A stretch of 64,000 nucleotides of DNA from contig JBIKIN010000006.1 in the NCBI GenBank assembly GCA_044361595.1, positions 96,111-160,110 on the forward strand. Reading direction: 5' to 3'. Each line of letters starts with the position of its first letter. Position 1 is the first letter of the stretch. Positions 17,801-27,587 of the stretch are shown one piece after another. This DNA is from Pseudopedobacter sp044361595 (GTDB lineage: Bacteria > Bacteroidota > Bacteroidia > Sphingobacteriales > Sphingobacteriaceae). The notes beneath the pieces are model-generated. The model ran no database searches, was not told the origin of the DNA, and saw nothing but the letters and a program-made list of their open reading frames with translations. The translations under genes were made by a program, and so were the position numbers.

Positions 17801-18130
17801 AAAATTAGCGATTTTGTATTTGGGATAAAGATAAGGGTTTTAGTTTTAAAAGGATTTGAGGTTTGTGTCAAAATAATGAGAGAAATTTAAATAATTTGGG
17901 TTTTTAAATCCCGATCAAAAATCGGTACAGACTTCACTTTTCGCTCTACTCCTCTCCACTAGTTGACGGATGCAAGATACCGCTTCTCTAAAGGAGTCCT
18001 CTGAACAATCGATAAAACAACCTAAAATGCCGAAAGGCCAATCAAAATAATTATATACTATCAGTTATTAACCTTTTGTAAATAGATTGTTATCTAATAT
18101 GCAATCAATAAATTTTGCAATTAGCATTAC
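17801..18130. other. Intergenic region without a gene, with a GC-rich patch
   Basis: About 330 bp between divergent pruA and the S1/P1 nuclease gene. A patch at about 17908-18040 is richer in G+C, begins with a CCGAT/ATCGG mini-hairpin (about 17911-17926) and resembles patches near 900-980 and 33220-33245. No open frame of note. Confidence 0.5.
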
Positions 18131-18138
18131 TATATTTG
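18131..18138 (+). promoter_or_regulatory. -7-like element before the S1/P1 nuclease gene
   Basis: TATATTTG, 17 bp before the ATG at 18156. The nearest TTTG (18114-18117) is only 13 bp upstream. Confidence 0.4.
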
Positions 18139-18155
18139 AAGTCTAATAAAAATTT

Positions 18156-18935
18156 ATGTTCAAGAAAATTATTCCATTTGCATTTGTAATTTTTGCTCTT
18201 TCCTTAATATCGTGGGGTGTTATTGCGCATCGTTCGGTTGCTAAAATTGCACACAATCACTTAACACCAAAAGCGAAATTGGCTGTTAAAAATTTATTAG
18301 GCACAGAAGAAATGCCTTTAGTGAGTACCTATGCAGATGAGATTAGATCATCGTCTAAATTTAGATATACTGCACCATGGCATTATGTAAATTTAACACC
18401 GGGCTTAAACTATAAAGAGTTTAGTGAAGCTTTAAAGGCCGATACTAGTGCAAACGTTTATAACGCTTTGTTGAAATTAACAGCTGATTTAAAAAACCCA
18501 AAATCTACTAAGGAAGATAAAACATTTGCATTAAAGATGATTATTCATTTTATTGGAGATTTACATCAACCTTTTCATGTGGGTAAAGGAGAAGACCAAG
18601 GTGGTAATAAGATAAAATTAAAATTTATGGGTCGCGAAACCAATTTACATAGCCTTTGGGATAGTGGATTGGTAGAATATAATGGTTTTACCTTCACAGA
18701 AATGGCAACTGCATTAGATAATGTTAGCCCCGCACAAATTGCGAAGTGGCAAAATGATGATGTTACCGTTTGGCTATTTGAATCTTACAGCATTGCGAGC
18801 AAATTATACAGCGAAGTAAAAAATGAGGATAGTTTAGATTATACTTATTACCCTAAACATGCAGAAATTTATAAAGAACAAATTCAAAAAGCTGGAATAA
18901 GACTAGCTGGATATTTGAACAGTATTTATAAGTAA
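18156..18935 (+). CDS. S1/P1 family zinc-dependent nuclease, secreted
   Basis: The 259-residue protein has an N-terminal signal peptide (IPFAFVIFALSLIS) followed by WG; in S1/P1 nucleases the mature N-terminal Trp is itself a zinc ligand, so cleavage before Trp fits. Other zinc-ligand segments are IAHRSVAKIAHNHL, TYADEIR, PWHYVN, HFIGDLHQPFHVG, and LHSLWDSGLVEY. The family cleaves single-stranded DNA and RNA and removes 3'-phosphates. A nutrient-scavenging role outside the cytoplasm is likely. Confidence 0.94.
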   Translation: MFKKIIPFAFVIFALSLISWGVIAHRSVAKIAHNHLTPKAKLAVKNLLGTEEMPLVSTYADEIRSSSKFRYTAPWHYVNLTPGLNYKEFSEALKADTSANVYNALLKLTADLKNPKSTKEDKTFALKMIIHFIGDLHQPFHVGKGEDQGGNKIKLKFMGRETNLHSLWDSGLVEYNGFTFTEMATALDNVSPAQIAKWQNDDVTVWLFESYSIASKLYSEVKNEDSLDYTYYPKHAEIYKEQIQKAGIRLAGYLNSIYK

Positions 18936-18959
18936 TTTCTTAAAGTTATCTAAATCGTT

Positions 18960-19001
18960 AATCCTGTAATCTTTAACAAATAAGATTACAGGATTTTTTT
19001 T
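18960..19001 (+). terminator. Rho-independent terminator of the S1/P1 nuclease gene
   Basis: A perfect 14-bp stem (18960-18973 with 18982-18995), 8-nt loop and a T run. Confidence 0.9.
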
Positions 19002-19057
19002 GCTTAATAATTAGCTTAAAAAAAAATAACTTATTTTAGTTTATAAAAATCCCGATT

Positions 19058-20053
19058 TTGAAAATTAAAGTTTTAATTAATGTTATCCTATTATTATCAA
19101 CCAATTTACAATTTCAAAATGTTGATTTTAAGGTAAATAGTGTTTTACTTTTTGCGGTTATTTCGTATTATGCTTTTATTATTTATAAATTGTTTAAGGC
19201 TCGACATCATAATTGTTAAAAATATATTTTATGGGGAATACTGTTTTTTTGTTTAGGTAATATTGGTGGAACTTTAAGTCAAATTTTTGGCTAGAAGTTT
19301 TTGGGTTTGTTCCCAAATAATTAAACACAAATTGGGACATTTATTGAGCTTTGCTTTTTCTCGTTAGGCTTAGGCGGTAAAATGATTGAAGAAAGCAGAG
19401 AGAAAATTAAGTACTAAAAGCAGGTTTTAGAAGTACAAATAATGGCTTTGCAAGCGCAAATGAATCCTCATTTTTCATTTAATTGTTTAAATGCTAACAG
19501 AAATTTAGTGCTTCAAAATCAAAACGATAAAACATCAAATTACGTGTTAAAATTTTCAAAATTGCATAGGCTTACCTTAGAAAAATCGATGCAAAAGCAA
19601 GTAAGTTTAACAGATAATATCAACTATTTATAGATGTATTTGGCAATGGAAAATTTAAGGTTTAATGAAACTATAAATTATCAAATTATTAAAAACCTTA
19701 CACAACACAGCGATTCTATTTTTATTCCTCCAATGTTGATACAGCCATTTGCAGAAAATGCAGTGAAATATGCGTTTAAAAACCAAAATGTTGACAAAAA
19801 AATTGAGATTTCTTTTACCGAAAATCAAAATAGTTTAACCGTATTAATTGATGATTACAATGTTGCTGTAAATCAATATTTAAACTTAACACCATCCGAA
19901 TATAAATTAAGAACTACAGAAATTACAAAAAAATATTTACTGCAATGAAACAACTTACTAGAACAAACAATAACATTAGAGATTGATGATAAAAGCGTTT
20001 TAGATGCTCAAAAAACTGAAAATTTAGTTACTATAAAATTTAGTTTGGCTTAG
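19058..20053 (+). pseudogene. Decayed LytS-type sensor histidine kinase gene
   Basis: One reading frame from about 19058 to the TAG at 20051-20053 encodes a recognisable kinase but is broken by six internal stops: TAA 19217, TAG about 19292, TAA about 19319, TAA about 19415, TAG 19631 and TGA 19946. Between the stops the frame gives two membrane segments, YILWGILFFCLGNIGGTL, then IELCFFSLGLGGKMIEE, the kinase box MALQAQMNPHFSFNCLN (His codon 19469-19471), YLAMENLRFNETINY, and IPPMLIQPFAENAVKYAF. It parallels the intact kinase at 20817-22868. I found no frameshift in 996 bp. The true start is uncertain. Its last bases overlap the end of the convergent response-regulator gene. Confidence 0.85.
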
Positions 20054-20808
20054 TTACGTTCAATTTGATTAAATATCTCAGTAATTTTATCTTTATTGTT
20101 TTTAGATACGCTTATTTTTTCGCCATCTTCCATTACTACATAACCGCCATCAATTCTTAAAAACTTTTTCAAAAACAAAGGATTAATTAAGTGAGATTGA
20201 TGAATTCTAATAAAACCATTGGTAGTCAGTAAACTTTCTACTTCTTTTAAGGTACGGCAAATCAAAAATGTTTCTTTGGTTTTTAAGTAAAAATGGGTGT
20301 AATTACTATCAGATTGGCATCTGATAATATCACTTATCGCTATAAACTCTAAACCATAGGTGGTGGGTAAGGCAATTTTATAACGGTTTTTTTGCGAGTT
20401 TTGCAAAATATCCATAAGAAAATTGAATTGATCTGATGGAAGATTTTTTTGAGATTTACTTTCCCACTTATCTAAACACTCCAAAAGTTCTTGATTGTCT
20501 ACCGGTTTTAGCAAGTAGCTTAGAGCGCTATATTTAAATGCTTTAATAGCATATTGATCATAAGCGGTGGTAAAAACGACATCAAATGTAAAGTTTGTAA
20601 TTTGCCCTAAAAGTTCAAATCCGTTTAAGCCAGGCATTTCAATATCCAAAAATAAAATATCAAATTCTACTGTCTTAATAAAAGATAGTGCTTCTTCAGC
20701 ATTGTTAAATTTCCCAATAATTTGAATAGGTTTTGCCAAACTCTTTAGAATAATTTCTAAAGATTCTGTACAATGCAATTCGTCATCAACTAGTACAATT
20801 TTAATCAT
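20050..20808 (-). CDS. LytTR-type response regulator
   Basis: The 252-residue protein has a receiver domain with acidic pocket DDE (residues 8-10), phospho-acceptor Asp55 in LFLDIEMPG, and the conserved KPVD. Residues about 140-250 are a LytTR DNA-binding domain, with IRCQSDSNYTHFYL, FIRIHQSHLINPLF and a final SKNNKDKI. I start at ATG 20808 rather than at the GTG before it. The gene follows the sensor kinase gene after 8 bp, so the two form a signalling pair. Targets are unknown; the exported-protein operon starting at 23112 is a nearby candidate. Confidence 0.94.
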   Translation of the reverse strand: MIKIVLVDDELHCTESLEIILKSLAKPIQIIGKFNNAEEALSFIKTVEFDILFLDIEMPGLNGFELLGQITNFTFDVVFTTAYDQYAIKAFKYSALSYLLKPVDNQELLECLDKWESKSQKNLPSDQFNFLMDILQNSQKNRYKIALPTTYGLEFIAISDIIRCQSDSNYTHFYLKTKETFLICRTLKEVESLLTTNGFIRIHQSHLINPLFLKKFLRIDGGYVVMEDGEKISVSKNNKDKITEIFNQIERN

Positions 20809-20816
20809 CACTAAAT

Positions 20817-22868
20817 TTAACTAATGGTAAATATTATTTTAGTACCTGTAGCAATTCCATCATCATACTTGTCACTAATTTCGCATACAATACAATTACT
20901 AAAATTTTGGTTATAAAGTTTTATTCTTTCTTTGGTTAAATCCATTCCATATGATTTATGTTTTTTTAGGGTTTTATCTTTTTGCAAAGCCGATTGAGCT
21001 CTGCCAATTCCATTGTCCTCAATGATAAAATGATAAGAATTATGCTTTTCAGGATTACTTTCTATAGTTATGTTTAATGTTTTTGTTGGATTTAAACTCG
21101 GTAATAAACCATGCCAAATTGCATTTTCTACAAAAGGTTGAAGCAGTAGTGGCGGGATAAATATTTCGTTGGTATCTACTCCACTAACAACGTTTATTTT
21201 ATAGAAAAATTGATCATTAAAGCGGTTAGCTTCAATAGCCAAATACAAGGAAAGCGCTTCTAACTCGCTGTTTAAGCTAACTAATTCTTTTTTGCTATGT
21301 TCTAAAACTAAACGAATCAGTTTAGAAAACTTGTTTAAATAATCAGCTGCTTTATCATTTTGGTTACTTAATATGAAATAACGGATAGAGCTTAAGCTAT
21401 TAAATAAGAAATGAGGATTCATTTGAGAACGTAAAGCCATCATTTCAGCTTCAGCTAGTTTTTTCTCATAGTTTATTTGTAGCGTGGTTATTTTTTCTAT
21501 TTCTATTTCTTGTTTTTTTTGGATGATTTCTTCCGTTCTAATTTTGATTTTTTGCTCTAATTCATCATTAGAATTTTTTATCAATTTCTGATTGATTTGT
21601 AATTGGTTTATTAAAGCATCTTTACTTTCCTTCTTTTCGTCTTCATTAAGTTTAATTCTATAACCAATTGCTAATGAAAAGCATAAAACTTCGGCTAAAA
21701 TCCCTAATTGAAAAATGTTAGCAGCTGTTAATCCAATTTGATAATCGCCAAATAACCTAAAGTTAGTATCTGCTAAAGCCGCTATAATTCCACCAGTTAA
21801 ATAAAAGAATACTCCTAAAAAAAAGTAATTTATAATTGGTGATTTCACTTTGATGTAAAACCAAATAATTAAGCCAATATTTAATGGAAATAAAATAATT
21901 CTGGTGCCAATAAAAAGGATATTTCTGAGTTGGAAATCAAATAAGGTAATCATCATTAAAAGATTAAGCCCGGCATAAATCATATAGCAATAGCTTAATA
22001 TTTTTAGAAATCTAACAAGCTTTGTATCATAGTCTCCAATATTTAAAAGCTCAATCACAAACCAATTGTAAACTGCAAAAAATAGAAATTGAATAGGCTC
22101 ATTTATGTACGACCGCATAAGTGGATAATAATCAATCATGCTACCTATCCAAGTGATTCTATTTAACCGGGTAAGCGCATAAATGATGGTTCCCAAGAGG
22201 TATAATGAATAATATAAATAAAGCTTTTGGTAGCTTTTGAAATATAAAAATATCATGAATAGGAAAATAAAACCTATAGATCCTACAAACAAAATCACGA
22301 TAAAGGTTTCTTTTAATTTAGCTTTTTGGGCCTTATATATCTCCTCGTTATAAGTTGCTTTATCTTCGATAGTAATGTTTAAATCAGGATTAATATTTTT
22401 CTTATTATAAACCTTTAAATAGATCTGTTGAGTTTTTTGAGGCTCAATTTTGAAATTTACATAGTTAGCAATATTAGGTATTTGCAGTTGAGGTGTTGGG
22501 CAATAAGTACCTGTTTTTCCTTTTAATTTTAAAATATTACCGTCCAAAAGGTAAATATCTGCATAATCATTGTTGCCAGTGTAAATGTACCATTCATTAT
22601 AGCTATCAATATTGTTATGTAAGTTAAGTTTAAACCAATATGCATTTTGATGATTGATTTTTAGATTCCGTTTTTCATTCGTAAATAATTGTTTACTAAT
22701 TGCTTTTATGCTTGCCCCTTTTTCTGTTTCTAGAACTTGAACATTAGGCATATCAAAAAAATAGGTATATCCTTTTAGTGTTGAAAGTTGGATTGCGTTT
22801 TGCCTGTTTTTCGCAAAACTTACCAAACTAAATAGGCAAAAAATAAACGGAATTATCCATTTGATCAT
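20817..22868 (-). CDS. 7TMR-DISM sensor histidine kinase (LytS/YehU-type kinase domain)
   Basis: The 683-residue protein has a signal peptide, an extracytoplasmic 7TMR-DISMED2-like domain (about 30-170, with NAYWFKLNLHN and WYIYTGNNDYADIYLLDG), seven membrane helices (about 185-400), a coiled coil rich in Glu and Lys (about 410-470), a His_kinase box with the phospho-acceptor His near residue 486 in MNPHFLFNSLSSI, and an HATPase domain with NAIWHGL and DNGIGRAQ. DISMED2 domains are thought to bind carbohydrate-like ligands. The response-regulator gene follows directly. An unrelated promoter was not identified. Confidence 0.94.
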   Translation of the reverse strand: MIKWIIPFIFCLFSLVSFAKNRQNAIQLSTLKGYTYFFDMPNVQVLETEKGASIKAISKQLFTNEKRNLKINHQNAYWFKLNLHNNIDSYNEWYIYTGNNDYADIYLLDGNILKLKGKTGTYCPTPQLQIPNIANYVNFKIEPQKTQQIYLKVYNKKNINPDLNITIEDKATYNEEIYKAQKAKLKETFIVILFVGSIGFIFLFMIFLYFKSYQKLYLYYSLYLLGTIIYALTRLNRITWIGSMIDYYPLMRSYINEPIQFLFFAVYNWFVIELLNIGDYDTKLVRFLKILSYCYMIYAGLNLLMMITLFDFQLRNILFIGTRIILFPLNIGLIIWFYIKVKSPIINYFFLGVFFYLTGGIIAALADTNFRLFGDYQIGLTAANIFQLGILAEVLCFSLAIGYRIKLNEDEKKESKDALINQLQINQKLIKNSNDELEQKIKIRTEEIIQKKQEIEIEKITTLQINYEKKLAEAEMMALRSQMNPHFLFNSLSSIRYFILSNQNDKAADYLNKFSKLIRLVLEHSKKELVSLNSELEALSLYLAIEANRFNDQFFYKINVVSGVDTNEIFIPPLLLQPFVENAIWHGLLPSLNPTKTLNITIESNPEKHNSYHFIIEDNGIGRAQSALQKDKTLKKHKSYGMDLTKERIKLYNQNFSNCIVCEISDKYDDGIATGTKIIFTIS

Positions 22869-23079
22869 GCCATTAAAGTAAATGATTTTTTCAATAATAA
22901 CAATAGCAAATGAGTATATGAAGCATTTGAATTAGTATTTAGGCGGTTTTAAGAAATGCTTACAACTAGGCCTTAAACCGATATTTTGAGCTAAAAATCA
23001 AATACTTACTCAACAAGGTTAAATCCTATCCAGAAATCTCCAAATTCTTACTCGCTGTTTTTACAGGCTACCAACAACA

Positions 23080-23087
23080 TAATTTTG
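23080..23087 (+). promoter_or_regulatory. -7-like element before the exported-protein operon
   Basis: TAATTTTG matches TAnnTTTG, 24 bp before the ATG at 23112. It is the only promoter-like element seen ahead of the seven genes that follow. Confidence 0.4.
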
Positions 23088-23111
23088 GGTTAATAAACAA
23101 ATTATACTCAA

Positions 23112-24440
23112 ATGAAAAAACTGACTTTACTAACCACTTTAATGTTATTTGTAATTATTGCACAAGCGCAAACAGAAGCATTAAAAGACAAACTTAAACG
23201 CAAATTAGAAGAAGCTAAAGAGCGTAAAACCGAAAAAACAATTGATAATATTTTAAACAAAACCGAGGAAAAGATTGACGGAAAAGTTAACAAGGCTTTG
23301 AGCAAAAAAGAGAAAGAAGAAAAAGTAACAAAAGAAAAGCCTGCTTCAAATGAGTCAAATCAAGAGAATACAAATCAAACAATTAATCATAATAGCGAAA
23401 AGCCGGTTGAAAAGACTGTTGCAAATGGCCCCGTAAAATTATCAGCTATATCAAAATTTGATTTTATTTCTGGTGAAAAGGTTTTGTATTATGATGATTT
23501 TTCAAGAGTAAATGTAGGTGATTTTCCAGCTGATATTAACACCAATGCCAGTGGCGAAGTGGTAACACTTGAAGGTAAAGAAGGTAAATGGCTAAACATG
23601 ACCAAAAACGGAGCTTTTATCCCTGACAATATTAAAAAACTTCCTGAAAATTTTACGCTAGAGTTTGAGGTCGGGATTGATAAAGACCCATCAAATAATT
23701 ACTCGGGGTTGGGATTAAACTTTAACATAAACAACGATGAACTTTTTAAAGATATGTTTTTTTCTAAAGGAACATCTTTAGTTTACTTACACCCCGGAGC
23801 AGCACAAGCTGCTATCTCTATTATTCCAACCCAAGGAATCGATATTTCTAACGAAATACCAATGCCACAGTGGGATGTAAATAACAAAACATTTGCTAAA
23901 GTTTCTATTTGGAGACAAAAAGGAAGGTTAAGAGTTTATGTAGACCAAGATAAATTGATTGATATCCCTCGTTTTTTCACCGAAAACCAAGTATATGATT
24001 TTGCCTTTTTTAGGAATTTTTTCAACGAGTGTAATGTGTTTTTAGGTAATATTAAATATGCTATTGCACCTGCCGATACCAGAAGCAAATTAATTACTGA
24101 AGGTAAATTTGTAACTCGTGGAATTTTGTTTGATTTAAACTCTGATCAGATTAAGCCAGAATCAAATGGGGTTCTAAAAGAAATTGCAACTGTTTTACAA
24201 GAAAACCCAACAGTTAAAGTAAAAATAATTGGTCATACAGATAGTGACGGCGACGCTGCCTTAAATCTCGATTTATCTAAACGCCGCTCTGCAGCAGTAA
24301 AAAATGCTCTAAGTACTGTTTTTGGTGTGAATGCAAATCGACTAGAAACTGATGGAAAAGGCGCTACCCAACCATCAGAGCCAAACACAACTCCGCAAGG
24401 CAAAGCAAATAACAGGCGAGTAGAATTTATCAAGTTATAG
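23112..24440 (+). CDS. OmpA-family protein with charged N-terminal helix
   Basis: The 442-residue protein has a signal peptide ending IIAQAQ. Residues about 20-100 are an extremely charged Lys/Glu helix and linker. Residues about 115-330 form a beta-rich domain beginning EKVLYYDDFSRVNVGDFPAD, reminiscent of a concanavalin/laminin-G-like fold. The C-terminal 105 residues are an OmpA peptidoglycan-binding domain, with GILFDLNSDQIKPESNGVL, IIGHTDSDGD, LSKRRSAAVKNAL and a final NNRRVEF. It is therefore probably anchored to peptidoglycan in the periplasm. It heads a chain of seven co-directional genes for exported proteins. Confidence 0.9.
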   Translation: MKKLTLLTTLMLFVIIAQAQTEALKDKLKRKLEEAKERKTEKTIDNILNKTEEKIDGKVNKALSKKEKEEKVTKEKPASNESNQENTNQTINHNSEKPVEKTVANGPVKLSAISKFDFISGEKVLYYDDFSRVNVGDFPADINTNASGEVVTLEGKEGKWLNMTKNGAFIPDNIKKLPENFTLEFEVGIDKDPSNNYSGLGLNFNINNDELFKDMFFSKGTSLVYLHPGAAQAAISIIPTQGIDISNEIPMPQWDVNNKTFAKVSIWRQKGRLRVYVDQDKLIDIPRFFTENQVYDFAFFRNFFNECNVFLGNIKYAIAPADTRSKLITEGKFVTRGILFDLNSDQIKPESNGVLKEIATVLQENPTVKVKIIGHTDSDGDAALNLDLSKRRSAAVKNALSTVFGVNANRLETDGKGATQPSEPNTTPQGKANNRRVEFIKL

Positions 24441-24442
24441 TA

Positions 24443-24832
24443 ATGGGTACTAAATTACTGCTTTTTATCTGCTTTAATTTTTCATTGCTTTTGCAAGATG
24501 AAGGCTTTGTAGAAACTTTAGCTAACACCTATTTGGTGACTAGCAAAAGTAATACTGGTATTACCAAAATCATTATTGATACAGAACACAAGAAGCTGAA
24601 GGTTTGGGAGAGTTGTGTACCAAAAGATTGCGATTGGGGGATTGCCAGTTACCAGCAAAAGAACAATACCATTACCGCTTCTTATGCCATGGGCGATATA
24701 AAAAAGCAGTTAACCATCAGTTTAACAGATAATAGAACGGCCATGAACGCCGAAATTAAATACCAAGTAGATCAAAAATTAACCAAAGTAGTGAGCTATC
24801 AATTAAAGGCTCAAAACAATAGAATCAAATAA
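24443..24832 (+). CDS. Exported protein of unknown function with CxxxDCDWG motif
   Basis: The 129-residue product begins with a hydrophobic segment (KLLLFICFNFSLLLQ) consistent with a signal peptide. The mature part contains NTGITKIIIDTEHKKLKVW followed by ESCVPKDCDWG. I recall similar Cys-Pro-x-Asp-Cys-Asp-Trp-Gly motifs in uncharacterised secreted proteins, where the two cysteines probably form a disulfide, but I cannot name the family. It starts 2 bp after the OmpA-family gene, so it is translated from the same message. It ends in a beta-rich region without a recognisable catalytic motif. Confidence 0.75.
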   Translation: MGTKLLLFICFNFSLLLQDEGFVETLANTYLVTSKSNTGITKIIIDTEHKKLKVWESCVPKDCDWGIASYQQKNNTITASYAMGDIKKQLTISLTDNRTAMNAEIKYQVDQKLTKVVSYQLKAQNNRIK

Positions 24833-24840
24833 AAAACGAA

Positions 24841-25890
24841 ATGAAAAAAATCATCAAATTAATGATCATTGTTATAGTAATGATGACAGGAGTAGAGTTA
24901 AGTTATGGGCAAAATTTTACAGCCTTATTTGGTACGTGGCGACCAAGTACACCATCAAATTTGTCTCAGTATACTAACATCACATTTGTAAATATAACAT
25001 CTAACAATCAAGCTAAAATTTCAGATGCGAATAATAACCATGTAGTTTTTAATCTAAAATCTATTGCTAACGGTGGTTTAGAAACTCTTTTACCTATTGA
25101 GATTAAAAAGATATATGGATATGACGCTAAAAAAGTATTTGTTCGCCTTTATAATCAAAACAATAAACTAAGAGTTGTCAGAAAAATTTATGAGTACGAT
25201 AGAAATGGTGTTTTGCTTAATGCTAATCCAACTTTAGATAGTATTTTATTTGAAAAAGCGGTAATTAATAAATCACTAAATCCTTCACTAAGTTCTCCAA
25301 CAATAGTAGATACTAGAAATCCAGCATTAGACAAGATTGCAGGTGATTTTAAAGAAAGAAGAGAATTTTTTGGTGGTACTAAATACAAAATTGAATTTTT
25401 AGGTATTCAAAATATTAAAGGTGATAGAGATAACATCAATACTGATAAAGAAGACAAAGAGCTAGAGTTAGAGATTCTTGGTCATATAGGATATACCATA
25501 AAAAACGCACAAAATAACATCATCTTGCCAGAAAAATCTATTTTCGACAACGCTAATAGTCAAGGCAATTCTTACATCCTAAAAAAGAATAACCCCATAA
25601 GTTTAACTCACGTTATCGAGTTTACAGTTCCGCAAGATAAATTACCTGAATATTATTTGGTGTTAAATGGTAGGTTGATAGAAAATCACAGATTTGTTGT
25701 TGTTGGGGAATTTAATCTAATTCAAGGTTTTTATTTAAAAGATAGAGATGGTATTAAAGAAGAGATTTTTAAGTTTTCCGATGCCTATCCCGGTGAAAAC
25801 ACGATCACAATTAACTTAAGAAAAGAAAGAAATGGCGATGGTGAAGACACAACATTAGGTGTTAAAATCAGAATCACTAAAATTAATTAG
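24841..25890 (+). CDS. Exported protein of unknown function
   Basis: The 349-residue protein begins with a signal peptide (IKLMIIVIVMMTGVELSYGQ) and is otherwise beta-rich and polar. I recognise no domain. A short segment FTALFGTWRPSTPSNLSQYTN follows the signal; such FxGxW-type starts occur in lipocalin-like or META-like small-molecule barrels, but the match is too weak to use. It lies 8 bp after the previous gene and 9 bp before the next, inside the exported-protein operon. Confidence 0.8.
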   Translation: MKKIIKLMIIVIVMMTGVELSYGQNFTALFGTWRPSTPSNLSQYTNITFVNITSNNQAKISDANNNHVVFNLKSIANGGLETLLPIEIKKIYGYDAKKVFVRLYNQNNKLRVVRKIYEYDRNGVLLNANPTLDSILFEKAVINKSLNPSLSSPTIVDTRNPALDKIAGDFKERREFFGGTKYKIEFLGIQNIKGDRDNINTDKEDKELELEILGHIGYTIKNAQNNIILPEKSIFDNANSQGNSYILKKNNPISLTHVIEFTVPQDKLPEYYLVLNGRLIENHRFVVVGEFNLIQGFYLKDRDGIKEEIFKFSDAYPGENTITINLRKERNGDGEDTTLGVKIRITKIN

Positions 25891-25899
25891 CCAATCATC

Positions 25900-26895
25900 A
25901 TGAAAAAATTAATTTTAATCCTAATCACTATTTTTTCTATCAGCATTTTAAAAGCACAAACCCCAGCCGAGTTTGAGAAAATGCAAAAAGAGTATTTAAA
26001 GCAAGCTAGCATGGCACTCAATTGCGATTCTTTAAAGAAAACATTAGATAAACAATACGAAGCTTTAGATAGAAAAACACTTACCGAAAGTCAATTAAAA
26101 GAGATAAGAGCATCATTAGATGGGCAGATAAAAGCTTGTAAAGAATATGCTCAAATCTTAAAAACAGGCGGGACCTCAACTACTCCTCAATCAGAAACTT
26201 CTGAAGAGATAAAGGAAGAAAAAGGTGTAGAAATAGGGGAGAAAAAGCCAAACATTAAAAATTTAGAGATCCCGGCGGGTTATAAGATCACTTATTTGAT
26301 TAAAGAAAACGGCACAACCAACAGGATAGAGATGTATTTATCAGATACAAGTCCAAATTATACCATCAGCGCAAAAGATCCAGAAACAGGACAAAAGTTT
26401 TATGCCATTTATAAAGCTAACGAAAAAAAAATTTACAATGTGGCTCAAGGTATGGTTCTAACTATGGATATGAATGCCAATCAGAAAAGTATGTATGGTG
26501 ATTTTACACCAAGTTTAGCCGAGATTCAGAAGTATAAATTAACACCAACAGGTAAATCTAAAACCATAGCAGGTTATTTAGCTCAAGAGTTTTCTAGTAA
26601 AGATGATGAAGGAAATCCGATAAAAATTTGGATAAGTTACAGCCTGAAATCAGGTAGCTATATTATGCCAGGCGCAAAATATGTAGAAGCTGAAAGAGCG
26701 ATTTATAAGAACGTTTATGGAAATGATTTATTGGGATTTTTCCTTGCTTTTAACACCACAAGTGCTGATGGTAATACTGAAATGATTGCAGAAAGCGTCC
26801 AAAAAATTACTGCTCCTGTATCTATATCTGTTGAGGGCTACAATTGGGTAAACGGAAACCAAATGATGAACAATTTAACCCCACCTAAAAATTAA
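25900..26895 (+). CDS. DUF4412-like exported protein
   Basis: The 331-residue protein has a signal peptide ending ILKAQ, a helical N-terminal part with a Cys-Asp-Ser-Leu motif (ALNCDSLKKTL), and a Glu/Lys linker. From about residue 125 it resembles DUF4412-type proteins: PAGYKITYLIKENGTTNRIEMY, YAIYKANEKKIYNVAQG, TIAGYLAQEFSSKDDEG, and KIWISYSLKSG. DUF4412 proteins are periplasmic and of unknown function, with a lipoprotein-carrier-like beta fold suspected for relatives. It sits in the operon between two unrecognised exported proteins. Confidence 0.75.
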   Translation: MKKLILILITIFSISILKAQTPAEFEKMQKEYLKQASMALNCDSLKKTLDKQYEALDRKTLTESQLKEIRASLDGQIKACKEYAQILKTGGTSTTPQSETSEEIKEEKGVEIGEKKPNIKNLEIPAGYKITYLIKENGTTNRIEMYLSDTSPNYTISAKDPETGQKFYAIYKANEKKIYNVAQGMVLTMDMNANQKSMYGDFTPSLAEIQKYKLTPTGKSKTIAGYLAQEFSSKDDEGNPIKIWISYSLKSGSYIMPGAKYVEAERAIYKNVYGNDLLGFFLAFNTTSADGNTEMIAESVQKITAPVSISVEGYNWVNGNQMMNNLTPPKN

Positions 26896-26912
26896 TATTT
26901 AAACAGAAAATC

Positions 26913-27524
26913 ATGAAAAATTTAAAAATCACTTTGATTGCAATTTTAATTGCAACGGCAAACTCTTTTGCCCAAAATATACCACAAACCTTAAAATACG
27001 ATTTCAAGTTTGATTGGTTATCTGCTTATAAAGTAAACCTTTTAGATGCGAGCAAAGAAGACGTAATGAGCATTGGTTACTGCCGTTTGTTTGTTAAAAA
27101 TAAAACTACCGGTAAAGATGATCAAATATTACCTACTGGATTTTCATATATAGGTAATTATGGACGTGTATATGAAGTAAGTAGAAGTGGAGCATATGAA
27201 ATGAATAATTATACAGCAAAACCTATTATGAATTCGTTTGTCCGCTTTCAATTTGAACCTATCAAATATGGTTACAAAACTTTAGCAGACTTATATGATA
27301 ATGCCTACTTTAAAATCGTTGCTGAAGTAAAAATTAAAGGATTTAATAATGATGAAATTTTTGGCAAATCAGAATCTATCGTCTTTTTAAAAGATGCTAA
27401 TATAAATTTTGTGACTAAAACAGTAGCTAGTCAGATGAGATCCTCTGCTGGTAACGGATTCTTATTTTTTAGAAAGGATTCTAGAAGCTTTGGAGTTTAT
27501 TATAGCATTAAACCTGTTAATTAA
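26913..27524 (+). CDS. Exported protein of unknown function
   Basis: The 203-residue product begins with a clear signal peptide (LIAILIATANSFAQ). The mature protein is basic and beta-rich (for example YKVNLLDASKEDVMSIGYCRLFV and PIMNSFVRFQFEPIKYGY) with no family I recognise. It lies 17 bp after the DUF4412-like gene. A 63-bp gap follows, the longest within the operon. Confidence 0.78.
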   Translation: MKNLKITLIAILIATANSFAQNIPQTLKYDFKFDWLSAYKVNLLDASKEDVMSIGYCRLFVKNKTTGKDDQILPTGFSYIGNYGRVYEVSRSGAYEMNNYTAKPIMNSFVRFQFEPIKYGYKTLADLYDNAYFKIVAEVKIKGFNNDEIFGKSESIVFLKDANINFVTKTVASQMRSSAGNGFLFFRKDSRSFGVYYSIKPVN

Positions 27525-27587
27525 TCATTTGTCTTAAAAACAATAGCTGATTAGTAATGCCCTAGTCAGTTGTTTTAAACAAAAATC

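Noticed and set aside
19442..19948. Two adjacent open frames that could be read as separate small genes
   Set aside because: They are pieces of one decayed kinase gene, joined in frame through a TAG and flanked by further in-frame kinase sequence.
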